From: Octadecabacter temperatus
Lineage (GTDB): Bacteria > Pseudomonadota > Alphaproteobacteria > Rhodobacterales > Rhodobacteraceae
Direction of reading: 5' to 3'
NCBI RefSeq assembly: GCF_001187845.1
Contig: NZ_CP012160.1
Span: 1,674,001-1,738,000, forward strand
DNA: 64,000 nt
The notes below the pieces were generated by a model. The model searched no databases and was not told the origin of the DNA. It saw nothing but the letters and a program-made list of their open reading frames with translations. Shown in pieces: positions 30,396 to 40,295 of this stretch. Both the position numbers and the translations under genes were made by a program. The first letter of the stretch is position 1. Each line of letters begins with the position of its first letter.

Positions 30396-31637
30396 TTATT
30401 GGTCGGCGTCTTGTGCAGACGTATCTGCATCGTCGAGCGGGTTCGCCAGTTCCAACGCGAGACGCGCGAGAATGATCTCTTGCGCCTTCAGCCAATCAGA
30501 GTCCGCTTCGATGTCTGCGGCCGCATATGTTTCGGTCAGGTTATCAACGGAAAGCGCCAAGTTAGACGTGACCTGCCCGCGTGGGCCAACCGGTCCATAG
30601 TGGGTACCATTCACTGCGAAATATACCGCACCTGATTCACCGATACGCAAAGTCGCTGGAACTTCGTTTTGCGGAACATTGTATGTATCCCCCGCAGTCA
30701 TAACCGATTCATACAGAACTGTGCCATCTGCGGAACGGACACGCACCCAAGCATCGCGCACAGCAACAAGCTGTACACCAGGGATCGGATTTTCGGTGAC
30801 TTGGATGTTTGGGCCAACGCCAGCAAGCGTCGTGCTGCCGTCATCCAACAAACCAGGACGTTCAGCTGAAGTTGGCGCCAAAGCACCGTTCGTACCTGGG
30901 TTCAGCGTTGCGATCGGGCCATCACGTGGCACCAAAACAGGCGCATCAAGCGCTTGTGGGCGATAAAGACGATCAAGGCTTTCAGATGTCGGCGCTTCAA
31001 AACCAGCAACAACATCAACGCCAGCGTCCGCTGCGGGCAAACCGCCACCGGCGAGTGGGTCAATGTCAGCAACAACGGTTGGTGTATTTTCAACCGGCGC
31101 AAGCTGTACCTTCTGCACTTCTTGTAAAACCGTGTAGCCACCAAAACCAAGGCCGCCGATCAAAGCGATCAGAACCGCAAAGGACCCTATGGCTCGCGGT
31201 TCAACAGATGCAAACATCGCATCCCCTGCCGGAATAAATGGCGTGGCTGGGGTCGCGAAGATGTCTTTCTCAAATGGCGCAGCTTTGACAGGCTTGGCGC
31301 CAGACGCTTGTTCGGACATGCCGTGCGCTGTCGCAAAGCCGGATTCAGTACAGAACGTATCAAACGCCCAGTCAGGATCCATGTTCAGGTAGCGCGCATA
31401 TGAGCGCACGTAACCGGCAATAAAACCTGGTGTGTCGAATGCGGTTGGATCGGAATTTTCGATGGCAGCGATGTAGGCCGCTTTGATTTTCAACTCGCGT
31501 TGAACATCCAAAAGGCTTTTACCGATGGTTGCGCGTTCGCCGCGCATCAGATCACCAAGACGTAATTCGAACGCGTCAAAGCCGGCTGTCTCTACAGCTT
31601 GCTCTTCCTTTGCGCGTCTGAACCCTTTCCGGATCAT
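30396..31637 (-). CDS. RodZ-like helix-turn-helix membrane protein
   Basis: A 413-residue protein with RodZ architecture: an Xre-type helix-turn-helix at about residues 25-95 (LGDLMRGERATIGKSLLDVQ), one membrane helix at about 150-172, a Pro/Ala-rich linker, and a C-terminal DUF4115 beta domain (about 285-360). RodZ links MreB filaments to the elongation machinery. AGGG lies six bases before the ATG. Its position ahead of ispG matches the usual proteobacterial rodZ-ispG order. Confidence 0.85.
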   Translation of the reverse strand: MIRKGFRRAKEEQAVETAGFDAFELRLGDLMRGERATIGKSLLDVQRELKIKAAYIAAIENSDPTAFDTPGFIAGYVRSYARYLNMDPDWAFDTFCTESGFATAHGMSEQASGAKPVKAAPFEKDIFATPATPFIPAGDAMFASVEPRAIGSFAVLIALIGGLGFGGYTVLQEVQKVQLAPVENTPTVVADIDPLAGGGLPAADAGVDVVAGFEAPTSESLDRLYRPQALDAPVLVPRDGPIATLNPGTNGALAPTSAERPGLLDDGSTTLAGVGPNIQVTENPIPGVQLVAVRDAWVRVRSADGTVLYESVMTAGDTYNVPQNEVPATLRIGESGAVYFAVNGTHYGPVGPRGQVTSNLALSVDNLTETYAAADIEADSDWLKAQEIILARLALELANPLDDADTSAQDADQ

Positions 31638-31753
31638 CCGTTACCCTCGTGTTGCTGCCCCAGTTGAAACGCGTCGATTCGTCCCATACGCGTTCCTTAC
31701 GCTCTTATTACCACAAGAAAAACTATTTTGCACGTGCGGCAAACAAGAAGCTC

Positions 31754-31787
31754 AAAAACCCGCCGACGTAGGGTAACCTAACCGGCG
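31754..31787 (-). terminator. Probable terminator of hemA
   Basis: On the minus strand, arms CGCCG (31783..31787) and CGGCG (31761..31765), with an inner TAGG/CCTA pairing, precede GGTTTTT. The hairpin begins within the last hemA codons. Confidence 0.5.
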
Positions 31788-33001
31788 AGTTCGGCGCGAT
31801 TAAGTGCACAATGGGACCACAGTGCGTCCAGTGCTTTAACCAGTGCATCCATTTCTTTTGGCCCATGCACCGGTGACGGCGTAAAGCGCAGACGTTCCGT
31901 GCCGCGTGGCACCGTCGGGAAATTGATGGGCTGGACGTACATGCCGTGGTCTTGCAGCAGCATATCGGACAGCTTTTGCGTGTGCACAGGGTTGCCCACG
32001 ATCAGCGGCACAATGTGGCTGCCATGATCAATGATCGGCAATCCAAGCCCGCGCAGACGGGTCTTAAGGATTTTCGCCTGTGTTTGATGCTGATCGCGCA
32101 GGTCTTGGTCGACCTTCAGATGCGCAACAGACGCCGCCGCCCCCGCCGCAACAGCAGGTGGAATGGATGTCGTAAAGATAAAGCCGGGTGCATAAGAACG
32201 CACAGCGTCACACATCTTAGCGCTTGCCGCGATGTAACCACCCATGACGCCGAACGCCTTAGCCAATGTGCCGTTGATGATGTCGATACGACCCATCAAC
32301 CCATCACGTTCCGCTATACCGCCTCCACGTGGACCGTACATGCCAACGGCGTGGACTTCGTCCAAATAGGTCAGTGCGCCAAATTCATCAGCAATGTCGC
32401 AAATTTCTTTGATCGGCGCGAAATCGCCGTCCATCGAATAAACCGACTCAAACGCGATCAGCTTAGGTGCAGCGGGGTCATCAGCGGCCATTACCCGGCG
32501 CAGATCGTCCAGATCGTTGTGCTTGAAGATGCGCTTTTCGCCACCGTTGCGGCGAATCCCCTCAATCATTGAGGCGTGATTCAACGCGTCAGAATAAATG
32601 ATCAGCCCTGGGAACAAACGCGGCAATGTGGACAGCGTCGCATCGTTCGCAATGTAAGCAGACGTAAACAAAAGCGCGTCTTCTTTGGCGTGCAAATCCG
32701 CCAATTCAGCCTCAAGGCGCTTGTGGTAAACCGTGGTGCCGGAAATGTTGCGTGTACCGCCAGAACCAGCGCCCGTTGCATTGATCGCCTCGTGCATTGC
32801 GTCAAGCACAACAGGGTGTTGACCCATGCCGAGGTAGTCATTGCCACACCAGACAGTGATGTCCTTTTGTGTGCCTTCGGGCGTCGTCCAGATCGCATGC
32901 GGGTACTGGCCCTGCTTGCGTTCAATATCGATAAACGTGCGGTAGCGGCCTTCTTCGTGAAGGCGGGCCAAAGCAGCATCAAGTTTAGCGTCAAAATCCA
33001 A
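31778..33001 (-). CDS. hemA: 5-aminolevulinate synthase (C4 pathway)
   Basis: PLP enzyme condensing glycine and succinyl-CoA, the first step of tetrapyrrole synthesis in alphaproteobacteria; 407 residues. The PLP lysine lies in [16 protein letters not shown]. The N-terminus [19 protein letters not shown] aligns with the family only if translation starts at TTG 33001; AGGAA lies six bases upstream, so TTG is preferred. A strong GC hairpin lies just upstream in the leader (33024..33041). The gene stands alone, divergent from the M20 peptidase gene. Confidence 0.95.
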   Translation of the reverse strand: MDFDAKLDAALARLHEEGRYRTFIDIERKQGQYPHAIWTTPEGTQKDITVWCGNDYLGMGQHPVVLDAMHEAINATGAGSGGTRNISGTTVYHKRLEAELADLHAKEDALLFTSAYIANDATLSTLPRLFPGLIIYSDALNHASMIEGIRRNGGEKRIFKHNDLDDLRRVMAADDPAAPKLIAFESVYSMDGDFAPIKEICDIADEFGALTYLDEVHAVGMYGPRGGGIAERDGLMGRIDIINGTLAKAFGVMGGYIAASAKMCDAVRSYAPGFIFTTSIPPAVAAGAAASVAHLKVDQDLRDQHQTQAKILKTRLRGLGLPIIDHGSHIVPLIVGNPVHTQKLSDMLLQDHGMYVQPINFPTVPRGTERLRFTPSPVHGPKEMDALVKALDALWSHCALNRAELAG

Positions 33002-33023
33002 AACGAATTCCTAGTCGAACAGC

Positions 33024-33041
33024 GGCGGGACTCGCCCCGCC
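33024..33041 (-). promoter_or_regulatory. GC hairpin in hemA leader
   Basis: Arms GGCGGG and CCCGCC with a six-base loop lie 22 bases upstream of the TTG start of hemA, on the transcribed strand. Together with the weak start codon this could limit translation; that is an inference. Confidence 0.35.
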
Positions 33042-33235
33042 AATTAGGTTTAATGCCTGATATATCCACGACCCAATTCAGGCAACACTTTGCGCACCGT
33101 TATCTTACCCCTGATACGGTTCGTCGCACTTATAGATTACGCGCCCTAACACCCTGATCCAAGTCCCATCACGAACGCTTGACGCTGCCCTCCACTGTGA
33201 CACTCTCCGATGAAACCTTAATTCCGGAGTCCCCC

Positions 33236-34609
33236 ATGTCATTAGATGCAGTCCTTACCAAAATTGATGATGATCTCGATGCGTCCCTTGATCGCCTGAT
33301 GGGGCTGCTAAAGCTACAGTCCGTGTCCACCGATCCTGCCTACAAAGACGAGGTTAACAAGGCTGCAGACTGGCTTGTGGAAGACCTAAAATCGCTTGGC
33401 GTGGACGCCTCCAAACGCGACACCCCGATGCACCCAATGGTCGTTGGGCATGTCGGGAACTCTGGCCCACACTTGCTGTTTTACGGTCACTACGACGTGC
33501 AACCCGTTGATCCTATTGAACTATGGGATCACGACCCCTTTGCGCCCTTCATCGAAGATCGAGACGGCAAAAAGGTCATTCGCGGCCGCGGCACGTCTGA
33601 TGACAAGGGCCAATTAATGACCTTTATGGAAGCCTGCCGCGCGTGGATCGCCGTGCATGGCGAACTCCCCTGCCGCATCACGTTCCTGTTTGAGGGCGAA
33701 GAAGAAACCGGCTCCCCCAGCTTGGTGCCTTTCATGGAGGCCAACGCAGATGAGTTGAAAGCTGACCTCGCCCTGATCTGTGATACAGGCATGGTCGCCC
33801 AAGGCGTACCCTCCATCGCCAGCCAATTGCGCGGGATGTTGAAGGAAGAATTTGTCCTGCATGGCCCAGCCATGGATTTGCATTCCGGTCACTACGGCGG
33901 CCCCGCCGTGAACCCCCTCAAGGAAATCAGCCGCATCATCGCGTCCTTCCATGATGACGATGGCCGCGTAACGATTGATGGGTTTTACGACGACGTCATC
34001 GAGATTGGCGACAACCTTAAGGCGCAATGGAAAACATGCGGCTTCGATGAAGCCGAATACATGCAAAACGCGGGTCTTACCGAGTCTGCTGGCGAAAAGA
34101 ACTATTCAATCCTCGAACAACAATGGTCCCGCCCAACGTTAGAAATCAACGGCTTATGGGGTGGCTATCAAGGTGCGGGGTCCAAAACCGTGATCCCAGC
34201 GGACGCCCATTGCAAGATCACCTGCCGCCTCGTTGGGGACATGGATCCGGATAAAATCCGCATCGCCCTACGCAAACACGTCGAAAGCCAGCTGCGCCTT
34301 GGCACGTCCGTCACTTGGGACAACGACCTTGAAGGCGCGCCAGCGTCAGTAATGAACACAGACCGCCCCGAATTTGAACAAGCCCGCCAAGCGCTGAGCA
34401 ATGAATGGGACCGCGAGGCCGTCTTCGTCGGCATGGGCGGGTCCATCCCCATCGCTGGCCATTTCAAAACCGTGCTGGACATGGACGCGATGCTGATCGG
34501 CTTTGCGTCTGAGGACGACCGCATCCATTCACCCAATGAGAAATACGACGTTGAAGCGTTTCACAAAGGCACGCGTTCATGGGCGCGGGTACTGGCGGCA
34601 CTGACATGA
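33236..34609 (+). CDS. M20 family dipeptidase
   Basis: Zinc-dependent peptidase of the CNDP/PepV-like M20 branch, 457 residues, predicted cytoplasmic. Ligands are H85 and D87 (YGHYDVQP), D122 (RGTSDDKG) and E155/E156 (GEEETGS). An internal dimerisation domain lies at about 210-370 (MDLHSGHYGGPAVNP). GGAG lies six bases before ATG 33236. It overlaps the S41 peptidase gene by four bases (ATGA), suggesting coupled expression of two peptide-degrading enzymes. The exact substrate is not evident. Confidence 0.9.
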   Translation: MSLDAVLTKIDDDLDASLDRLMGLLKLQSVSTDPAYKDEVNKAADWLVEDLKSLGVDASKRDTPMHPMVVGHVGNSGPHLLFYGHYDVQPVDPIELWDHDPFAPFIEDRDGKKVIRGRGTSDDKGQLMTFMEACRAWIAVHGELPCRITFLFEGEEETGSPSLVPFMEANADELKADLALICDTGMVAQGVPSIASQLRGMLKEEFVLHGPAMDLHSGHYGGPAVNPLKEISRIIASFHDDDGRVTIDGFYDDVIEIGDNLKAQWKTCGFDEAEYMQNAGLTESAGEKNYSILEQQWSRPTLEINGLWGGYQGAGSKTVIPADAHCKITCRLVGDMDPDKIRIALRKHVESQLRLGTSVTWDNDLEGAPASVMNTDRPEFEQARQALSNEWDREAVFVGMGGSIPIAGHFKTVLDMDAMLIGFASEDDRIHSPNEKYDVEAFHKGTRSWARVLAALT

Positions 34610-35940
34610 AGCGCCTGCTTAACCAGCTTTGGATCGTGATCGGCGCGGTTGTCGTCGCGTTTATTGTGTCTTGGTTCATCTACATGCCAGACGCTGAACA
34701 ACGCGGCGCTTGGCGGGCGCAAACTGGTGGTTCGATCATCACCCTCAACATGCTTCAGGCTAAGTTATATAGTGAAAACAGCCATTCATGCGTTGAGCAA
34801 CTTACGTTTCCCGCCCACTTGAAGCTGGTCGAGTTCGCAGAAGGCGCGACTGTTTCGGTAGAAGACGACACCCTTATACTGCGCGTTGACGGTGCATTGG
34901 ACGCGACGCCTTACACCCGTATCGACGCCCTGCCCGCGCCTTGCGAAGTGGCCGACGCCGCCTCGCCCCGCGACGTCTTCGACGCCATGTGGACCGCAAT
35001 GGACGAACACTACGCTTTCTTCGACCTTCATGGCGTCGACTGGGATGCGAGGCGTGCATTAGCCCCCGAGCCGACTGCGGAATTGGACGACACAGAGATT
35101 TTCGATCTCATCGGCCAAGCGTTGGAAGGCTTGGACGATGGGCATGTTCAGCTTGGAACGCCGATCGGATTTTTCTCACCTTCCGAAGCGCCAACTTGGT
35201 TCACCCAAGACCCGTTCTTCACACGCGACGGCTACCTTATCCGCGCCGACCTGACACGCGCGGCTCATGATACCGTTGGCACCCCACTTACACCTGTTGA
35301 ACTTACTGGCATCGAATACGCCCTACTTCCCGATGGCATTGGTTACATTTCCATCCGTCACATGGGGTTCGACACGCCATTCGGCGCACGCAGCGAACCG
35401 GCAATGGCGCAGGCGTTTATTCAGGTCGCCGATGCATTGGCCGAAGCAAATTCCATCATCATCGATCTGCGCTACAACCCTGGCGGTTCGGATTCGGTGT
35501 CATTTGGCGTCGCCAGCCACTTTGTCGACCAACCCCTTAATGTGTTTACCAAAACAACACGGGACGGGAATGGGCAAACCGCCCCGTTCACAGCCACGTT
35601 GCAACCGTTTGACGCGACACCCCTCACCCAACCAGTGATCGTCCTCACCAGCAAGCTCACAGGCTCTGCCGCTGAGATCTTGACCATGGCCTTTCGTGAA
35701 ATGCCGCAGGTTACGGTCATGGGCGAAGCCACGTCAGGCGGGTTATCGGACATTTTGGGTTTCAAACTGCCGAACGGCTGGGACTTAGGCCTGTCGCATC
35801 AAACCTACCGCACGATGGATGGATCACTTTACGAGGCTGTTGGCATCCCGCCTGATGTCCCGTTTACGATCGAAGCGCCCCCACTCATGCGAGGCGAAGA
35901 CCCCCTTCTACGCGCTGCACTCGCAGCCGCACGGGACTAA
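34606..35940 (+). CDS. S41 family peptidase
   Basis: Membrane-anchored serine peptidase of family S41, 444 residues. A single N-terminal helix (about 8-27) anchors it to the inner membrane. The likely nucleophile is in TGSAAEI, within the conserved block LTSKLTGSAAEILTMAF, followed by GEATSGGLSD. In CtpA-type enzymes the second block carries the general-base lysine (GKG); here it is glycine, as in IRBP/tricorn-like members, so the mechanism probably uses other residues. There is no obvious PDZ domain. Translation starts within the M20 stop codon. Confidence 0.8.
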   Translation: MKRLLNQLWIVIGAVVVAFIVSWFIYMPDAEQRGAWRAQTGGSIITLNMLQAKLYSENSHSCVEQLTFPAHLKLVEFAEGATVSVEDDTLILRVDGALDATPYTRIDALPAPCEVADAASPRDVFDAMWTAMDEHYAFFDLHGVDWDARRALAPEPTAELDDTEIFDLIGQALEGLDDGHVQLGTPIGFFSPSEAPTWFTQDPFFTRDGYLIRADLTRAAHDTVGTPLTPVELTGIEYALLPDGIGYISIRHMGFDTPFGARSEPAMAQAFIQVADALAEANSIIIDLRYNPGGSDSVSFGVASHFVDQPLNVFTKTTRDGNGQTAPFTATLQPFDATPLTQPVIVLTSKLTGSAAEILTMAFREMPQVTVMGEATSGGLSDILGFKLPNGWDLGLSHQTYRTMDGSLYEAVGIPPDVPFTIEAPPLMRGEDPLLRAALAAARD

Positions 35941-36017
35941 AATTGGTCGGGTACTCGAGGCACGAAACGGCGGTTTTGCGGGACTTAGTTGCCGTTGATG
36001 TTTTAGCTCAGAAAGAG

Positions 36018-36239
36018 CTAAAGCTCTGTTTTGTCTATATCGCGCTTCCGTTTGCGATTAGACCAGAAACCCCAAGCAACGACCGCGCAAATAATGACAT
36101 AAAATAGAAACAGCCGAGGCCACCCCCCCTTTTTAACATCTGGAAAAGTTTCGCTTAACTGGAAAAGCGCGGGAGCTACAAAGACTGCCGCAAGGAAAAG
36201 TCGCGACCAAATGGCCTTAATTCGGTTAAGGAATTTCAT
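36018..36239 (-). CDS. Small two-helix membrane protein
   Basis: I do not recognise this 73-residue protein. Two hydrophobic segments (LFLAAVFVAPALFQL and LFLFYVIICAVVAWGFW) are separated by a short charged loop, and it ends in the basic stretch NRKRKRDIDK. ATG 36239 is favoured, with GGGA nine bases upstream; the frame is open to 36287. A hairpin (arms 36003..36009 and 36015..36021) overlaps its stop codon. Its reality rests on the hydrophobicity pattern and start signal only. Confidence 0.5.
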   Translation of the reverse strand: MKFLNRIKAIWSRLFLAAVFVAPALFQLSETFPDVKKGGWPRLFLFYVIICAVVAWGFWSNRKRKRDIDKTEL

Positions 36240-36439
36240 AGCTTTCATTCCCAATGCGTCAACAGGGGCACCGTAAGTAACGCCCAAGCACTTTGGAAGG
36301 GAATTTTCGTGCTATGACGGTAACTATTGGCTCAATCCAGACATTCGCTGCACCGTGTAACAGACAATCCGTCCGTCAACAAAGCACCACGACATTCTCT
36401 CGTCCGACAGGTCGATCAGATCATTTCAGAGAAATAAGT

Positions 36440-36516
36440 GGCGCGGTTGACGGGACTCGAACCCGCGACCCCCGGCGTGACAGGCCGGTACTCTAACCAA
36501 CTGAGCTACAACCGCG
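36440..36516 (-). tRNA. tRNA-Asp (GTC), copy 2
   Basis: A 77-base cloverleaf including an encoded CCA. Acceptor stem GCGGTTG/CAACCGC, anticodon loop CTGTCAC giving GTC, and T-arm GTTCGAGTC. Identical to the copy at 36576..36652. Confidence 0.95.
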
Positions 36517-36545
36517 CACTTTTTGCTTTTATCCTCTAGCAGAGC

Positions 36546-36562
36546 GGTTCAATCCTTGAACC
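36546..36562 (-). other. Hairpin between the two tRNA-Asp genes
   Basis: Perfect seven-base arms GGTTCAA and TTGAACC with a three-base loop lie in the 59-base spacer. It is possibly a processing signal; no T-run follows. Confidence 0.4.
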
Positions 36563-36575
36563 AAAGGGACAGCGG

Positions 36576-36652
36576 TGGCGCGGTTGACGGGACTCGAACC
36601 CGCGACCCCCGGCGTGACAGGCCGGTACTCTAACCAACTGAGCTACAACCGC
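36576..36652 (-). tRNA. tRNA-Asp (GTC), copy 1
   Basis: A 77-base cloverleaf with encoded CCA and the same stems and GTC anticodon as the downstream copy. It is the promoter-proximal member of a tandem pair. Confidence 0.95.
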
Positions 36653-36685
36653 CCACTGTCCATCAACGTTAGTCGATGTGGGGTG

Positions 36686-36714
36686 CTTCTAGGCAGCACG
36701 CATCGCCCCGTCAA
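36686..36714 (-). promoter_or_regulatory. Candidate sigma-70 promoter of the tRNA-Asp pair
   Basis: Minus-strand TTGACG (36714..36709), a 17-base spacer and TAGAAG (36691..36686), placing the transcription start about 25 bases before the first tRNA. Confidence 0.55.
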
Positions 36715-36935
36715 GCCACAAGCGAGCTTGAATTTAAGTTTCTCCCAAAAGAGCGAAAATAATCAATTTTTTAGTCTGATTGTCGGGCCAACCCTTGGCC
36801 GGCCCTTGAGGGAAACCCGTAACTTCCGTCGTGTCGTGCAAACCGGATAAGCACACCGCATAGCTGCCGCCCACCTGACGCCCTATACAAGTGCCCTTCA
36901 ACACGTTAGAGCCGCGCCAACATTGATGCGCGCCC

Positions 36936-38993
36936 GTGTTGGCTGCGCCAAACCCAACTAAGAAAAGTGATACTGCTGTGAAACAGGCTCTTGCTGATGC
37001 CATCAAAGCGCGTGGCTACGAAACGCTGACCCCCGTCCAAGAGGCGTGTTCCGATCCTGCGCTGGAAGGCAAAGACCTTCTGGTCTCTGCGCAAACCGGT
37101 TCTGGTAAAACACTTGGCTTTGGCATCGCGATTGCGCCAAGCCTGCTGGGTGACAGCGAAAAGTTTGACCGCGCAGGCGCACCACTGGCATTGGTCATCG
37201 CACCGACACGCGAATTGGCCCTGCAGGTTAAGCGGGAACTGGCGTGGCTGTACGAGAAAACGGGTGCCGTGATTGCATCCACCGTTGGCGGCATGGACAT
37301 GCGTGATGAACGACGCGCATTGGAACGTGGCGCACATATCGTTGTGTCCACACCGGGCCGTCTGCGCGACCACATCATGCGCAAATCCATCAACCTGAAC
37401 GCCCTTAAAGCGGTTGTTCTGGATGAAGCGGATGAAATGCTCGACCTTGGGTTTCGCGAAGATCTTGAATTCATCCTCGAACAATCCCCGGAAGACCGCC
37501 AGACGCTGCTATTCTCGGCGACTGTCCCTGCGTCCATCGCCAAGCTTGCACAGCGCTACCAGAAAGACGCACAGCGCGTGGCGACTACGACAGGTGAAAA
37601 GCAGCACGCGGACATCGAATACCGCGCATTCAACGTTTCACCACGTGACGGTGAGAACGCAATCATCAACGTTCTGCGTTACTATGAAGCGCCAAACGCA
37701 ATCGTTTTCTGTAACACCCGCGCAACCGTGAATCGCATGACTACGCGCCTGTCCAATCGTGGATTTAGCGTTGTGGCCTTGTCTGGTGAGTTGTCACAAG
37801 CCGAACGCACGAACGCGCTTCAGGCTATGCGTGATGGCCGCGCCCGCGTCTGTGTGGCAACCGACGTTGCAGCCCGCGGTATCGATTTGCCAAACCTTGA
37901 ATTGGTGATTCACGCCGAATTGCCATCAAACCAAGACACGCTTTTGCACCGTTCAGGTCGTACAGGCCGCGCTGGCCGCAAGGGTGTTTCTGCACTGATC
38001 GCGCCGCCAGCCGTGCGCAAGAAGGCTGAGCGTTTACTGGGTTGGGCAAAACTGACGGCAACATGGGCGGATGCCCCGTCTGCCGACGAAGTCAGAGCAA
38101 AAGACGAAGAGCGCATGCTCGAGGACACGGATTGGTCCCCTGAAGTCGACGGTTCGGCCCAATCAATGGTTACAACCATGGCTGAACGGTTCGCGCCGGA
38201 ACAGCTTGCGGCGGCTTACCTGCGTCTTTACCGCGAAAAACACACAGCCCCTGAAGAATTGTCTGCACCGTCCGCCCCAGCGAAACCACGCGAAGCCTTT
38301 GGCAAATCCGTCTGGTTCTCGCTTCCCGGTGGCCGCGAAGCTGGTGCCGAACCGCGCCGTTTGCTGCCGATGATCTGCAAGATGGGCAACATCACCAAAG
38401 ACGACATCGGTGCGATCCGCATTCAGCCAAACGAATCCTACATCGAAGTGCGCGAAACCGCCCTCAAGACGCTGACGGACGCACTCGGTGGGGATATGAC
38501 GCTGGAAAACGGCGCCCCCCTCACCCGCGTTGAAAAGCTGCCGGTCTTTGAACGTGGCGCACCGCGTAAGGACTTTAAATCGCGCGACAAGGCCCCACAC
38601 CGTGGCAAGGACGGCGACAAGCCGCACCACAAATCCAAAGGCACCACAAAGCCGGTGGATTGGAATGACGAACGCGAACCGCGCGCGAAAAAGCCAAAGG
38701 GTGGCGCGAAGCCACATGGTGGCAAACCAAAGTTCGACAAGAACAAGTCATCCGATGATACCATCGAATCCTACAAGCCGCGCAAGCCACGTGATGGCAA
38801 ACCCTACGCTGGCAAGTCTGATGGGAAGCCTACCGGCAAGCCATACGCAGGTAAGGGCGGCGGTAAGCCGGCGGGCAAAGATGGCGGCGGCGCGCCAAAG
38901 GTGGGCAAACCGTCCAGCAAGAAAAACCGGGCACGCGCCCTTGCAGCCAAAGGCGGAAACGCCGCCCCACGCAAGCCACGCACAAAGTCCTAA
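36936..38993 (+). CDS. DEAD-box RNA helicase with DbpA-type RNA-binding domain
   Basis: ATP-dependent RNA helicase of up to 685 residues. Core motifs are present: AQTGSGKT, PTRELALQ, STPGR, VLDEADEMLD, LFSAT, ARGIDLP and HRSGRTGRAGRKG (residues about 25-365). A DbpA/CsdA-type RNA-binding domain follows at about 445-525 (GNITKDDIGAIRI). The last 150 residues are a disordered, highly basic tail with repeats such as GKPYAGK and GGKPAGK, likely binding RNA. Ribosome assembly or cold adaptation is the probable role. The start is uncertain: GTG 36936, TTG 36939 or GTG 36978, none with a good ribosome-binding site. Confidence 0.9.
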   Translation: MLAAPNPTKKSDTAVKQALADAIKARGYETLTPVQEACSDPALEGKDLLVSAQTGSGKTLGFGIAIAPSLLGDSEKFDRAGAPLALVIAPTRELALQVKRELAWLYEKTGAVIASTVGGMDMRDERRALERGAHIVVSTPGRLRDHIMRKSINLNALKAVVLDEADEMLDLGFREDLEFILEQSPEDRQTLLFSATVPASIAKLAQRYQKDAQRVATTTGEKQHADIEYRAFNVSPRDGENAIINVLRYYEAPNAIVFCNTRATVNRMTTRLSNRGFSVVALSGELSQAERTNALQAMRDGRARVCVATDVAARGIDLPNLELVIHAELPSNQDTLLHRSGRTGRAGRKGVSALIAPPAVRKKAERLLGWAKLTATWADAPSADEVRAKDEERMLEDTDWSPEVDGSAQSMVTTMAERFAPEQLAAAYLRLYREKHTAPEELSAPSAPAKPREAFGKSVWFSLPGGREAGAEPRRLLPMICKMGNITKDDIGAIRIQPNESYIEVRETALKTLTDALGGDMTLENGAPLTRVEKLPVFERGAPRKDFKSRDKAPHRGKDGDKPHHKSKGTTKPVDWNDEREPRAKKPKGGAKPHGGKPKFDKNKSSDDTIESYKPRKPRDGKPYAGKSDGKPTGKPYAGKGGGKPAGKDGGGAPKVGKPSSKKNRARALAAKGGNAAPRKPRTKS

Positions 38994-38999
38994 AACACA

Positions 39000-39032
39000 A
39001 AAGCCCGCCTCAAAACTGAGGCGGGCTTTTTT
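39000..39032 (+). terminator. Strong bidirectional terminator
   Basis: Twelve-base arms AAGCCCGCCTCA and TGAGGCGGGCTT with a four-base loop, followed by TTTT on the plus strand and TTTTGTGTTTT on the minus strand. It serves the helicase and the convergent lipoprotein gene. Confidence 0.9.
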
Positions 39033-39050
39033 AATCAGTCGCGCATTGGA

Positions 39051-39347
39051 TCAATTCGGTCCGACGTAGCCTGGGTTTTCGTACGTTACGCCCTGCTGGT
39101 AATTCGAGCGCATTTGCACCTTGCCATCCAAGAACAGCGCACGGCAATCGTTGGCATCGTGCAATGCGTCTTCTGGCAGCAGCAGCGTGTGTGCCATCGG
39201 TCCAGTAAAGCGCGGATCATCACAATCCCCGTCGTTCGCCCACTGGCTGGCGTTATCGCCCCAAATGAAATCTGCTGGCACCATCATGCAGCCCGCCAAA
39301 CCGAGCAAGCAACCGCCTGCGATCATCTTTGTAATAATTGATTTCAT
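39051..39347 (-). CDS. Small predicted lipoprotein
   Basis: I do not recognise the family. It is 98 residues with a type II signal peptide: a basic start (MKSIITKMIAG), a hydrophobic core and the lipobox LLGLAGC, giving lipidation at C20. The mature part has an Asp/Cys-rich segment (NDGDCDDPRF) and DANDCRALF, so two further cysteines could pair in the periplasm. GGGGG lies five bases before ATG 39347. It converges on the helicase gene with a shared terminator. Confidence 0.7.
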   Translation of the reverse strand: MKSIITKMIAGGCLLGLAGCMMVPADFIWGDNASQWANDGDCDDPRFTGPMAHTLLLPEDALHDANDCRALFLDGKVQMRSNYQQGVTYENPGYVGPN

Positions 39348-39560
39348 GGAATCCCCCATCTAACTCTAACAACTTTTGGGGGAACTTAACGACTTCTGGA
39401 GCGGGGGGTAAACCGATTACTGGAAATGTTTTGAATGCGTTACCGTGTTTTTCCACCCACACACGTTCAAAATCATAGGATAAAATTTGTTCGCATTTTG
39501 TTTTGCAACATGGTTACCTGATGAAAGCCATTACCCGAAGACCAGATCGAAGGACAAAAA

Positions 39561-40118
39561 ATGGGAATTCAAACAGATAAACTGAACAGATCGTTCCGCG
39601 CGTTCATCGAAAAGCAATTTCTATTTTTTGTCGCCACAGCAGCCCCGACCGGTCGCGTCAACGTCTCACCCAAGGGGCTAGATTGCCTGAAAATTCTGTC
39701 TGATAAACAGCTGGTATGGTTGAACTTGACGGGCAGCGGCAATGAAACGGCCGCCCACGTCGCACAATCCCCGCGCATGACAATGATGTTCAGCTCGTTT
39801 GAAGGTGATCCACTGACGCTGCGTGTCTATGGCACTGCACGTGTTGTTCACCCTCGCGATGCGGATTGGACCGCCCTCCTCGCGCACTTCCCAGACTATG
39901 CGGGCGCACGCAATATTTTCACCTTGGACATTGATCTGGTTACGACCTCATGTGGCACAAGCGTTCCCGAAGTTGAGGTCACCCGAACCCGTGCAGATAA
40001 AGACATGGAGCCTTGGTATGCTGAAATGGGCCCAGAGGGCGTCGACAAGTTCTGGCATAAGAAGAACGTCAAAAGCGTCGATGGCTTTGAGACAGGGATT
40101 TTTGAAGATATGGAATAA
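39561..40118 (+). CDS. Pyridoxamine 5'-phosphate oxidase-like protein
   Basis: A split-barrel flavin-binding protein of 185 residues in the PNPOx-like superfamily. Typical features are the N-terminal helix followed by FLFFVATAAPTGRVNVSPKG and the strand DKQLVWLNLTGSGNETAAHV. True PdxH specificity residues are not obvious, so it is better called a PNPOx-like or general stress FMN/F420-type protein. AAGGA lies six bases before the ATG. It is monocistronic; the 201 bases upstream contain nothing else I can identify. Confidence 0.8.
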   Translation: MGIQTDKLNRSFRAFIEKQFLFFVATAAPTGRVNVSPKGLDCLKILSDKQLVWLNLTGSGNETAAHVAQSPRMTMMFSSFEGDPLTLRVYGTARVVHPRDADWTALLAHFPDYAGARNIFTLDIDLVTTSCGTSVPEVEVTRTRADKDMEPWYAEMGPEGVDKFWHKKNVKSVDGFETGIFEDME

Positions 40119-40209
40119 AGCGCTTAACCGGAAACGGGGCGCGCACGCGTTTCCGAAGTGAAACGCTAAATCGCGTTCCGCCCGATGATCTATTCAAAAT
40201 TGGGGGAAA

Positions 40210-40285
<76 letters not shown>

Positions 40286-40295
40286 GATGGGCAGC

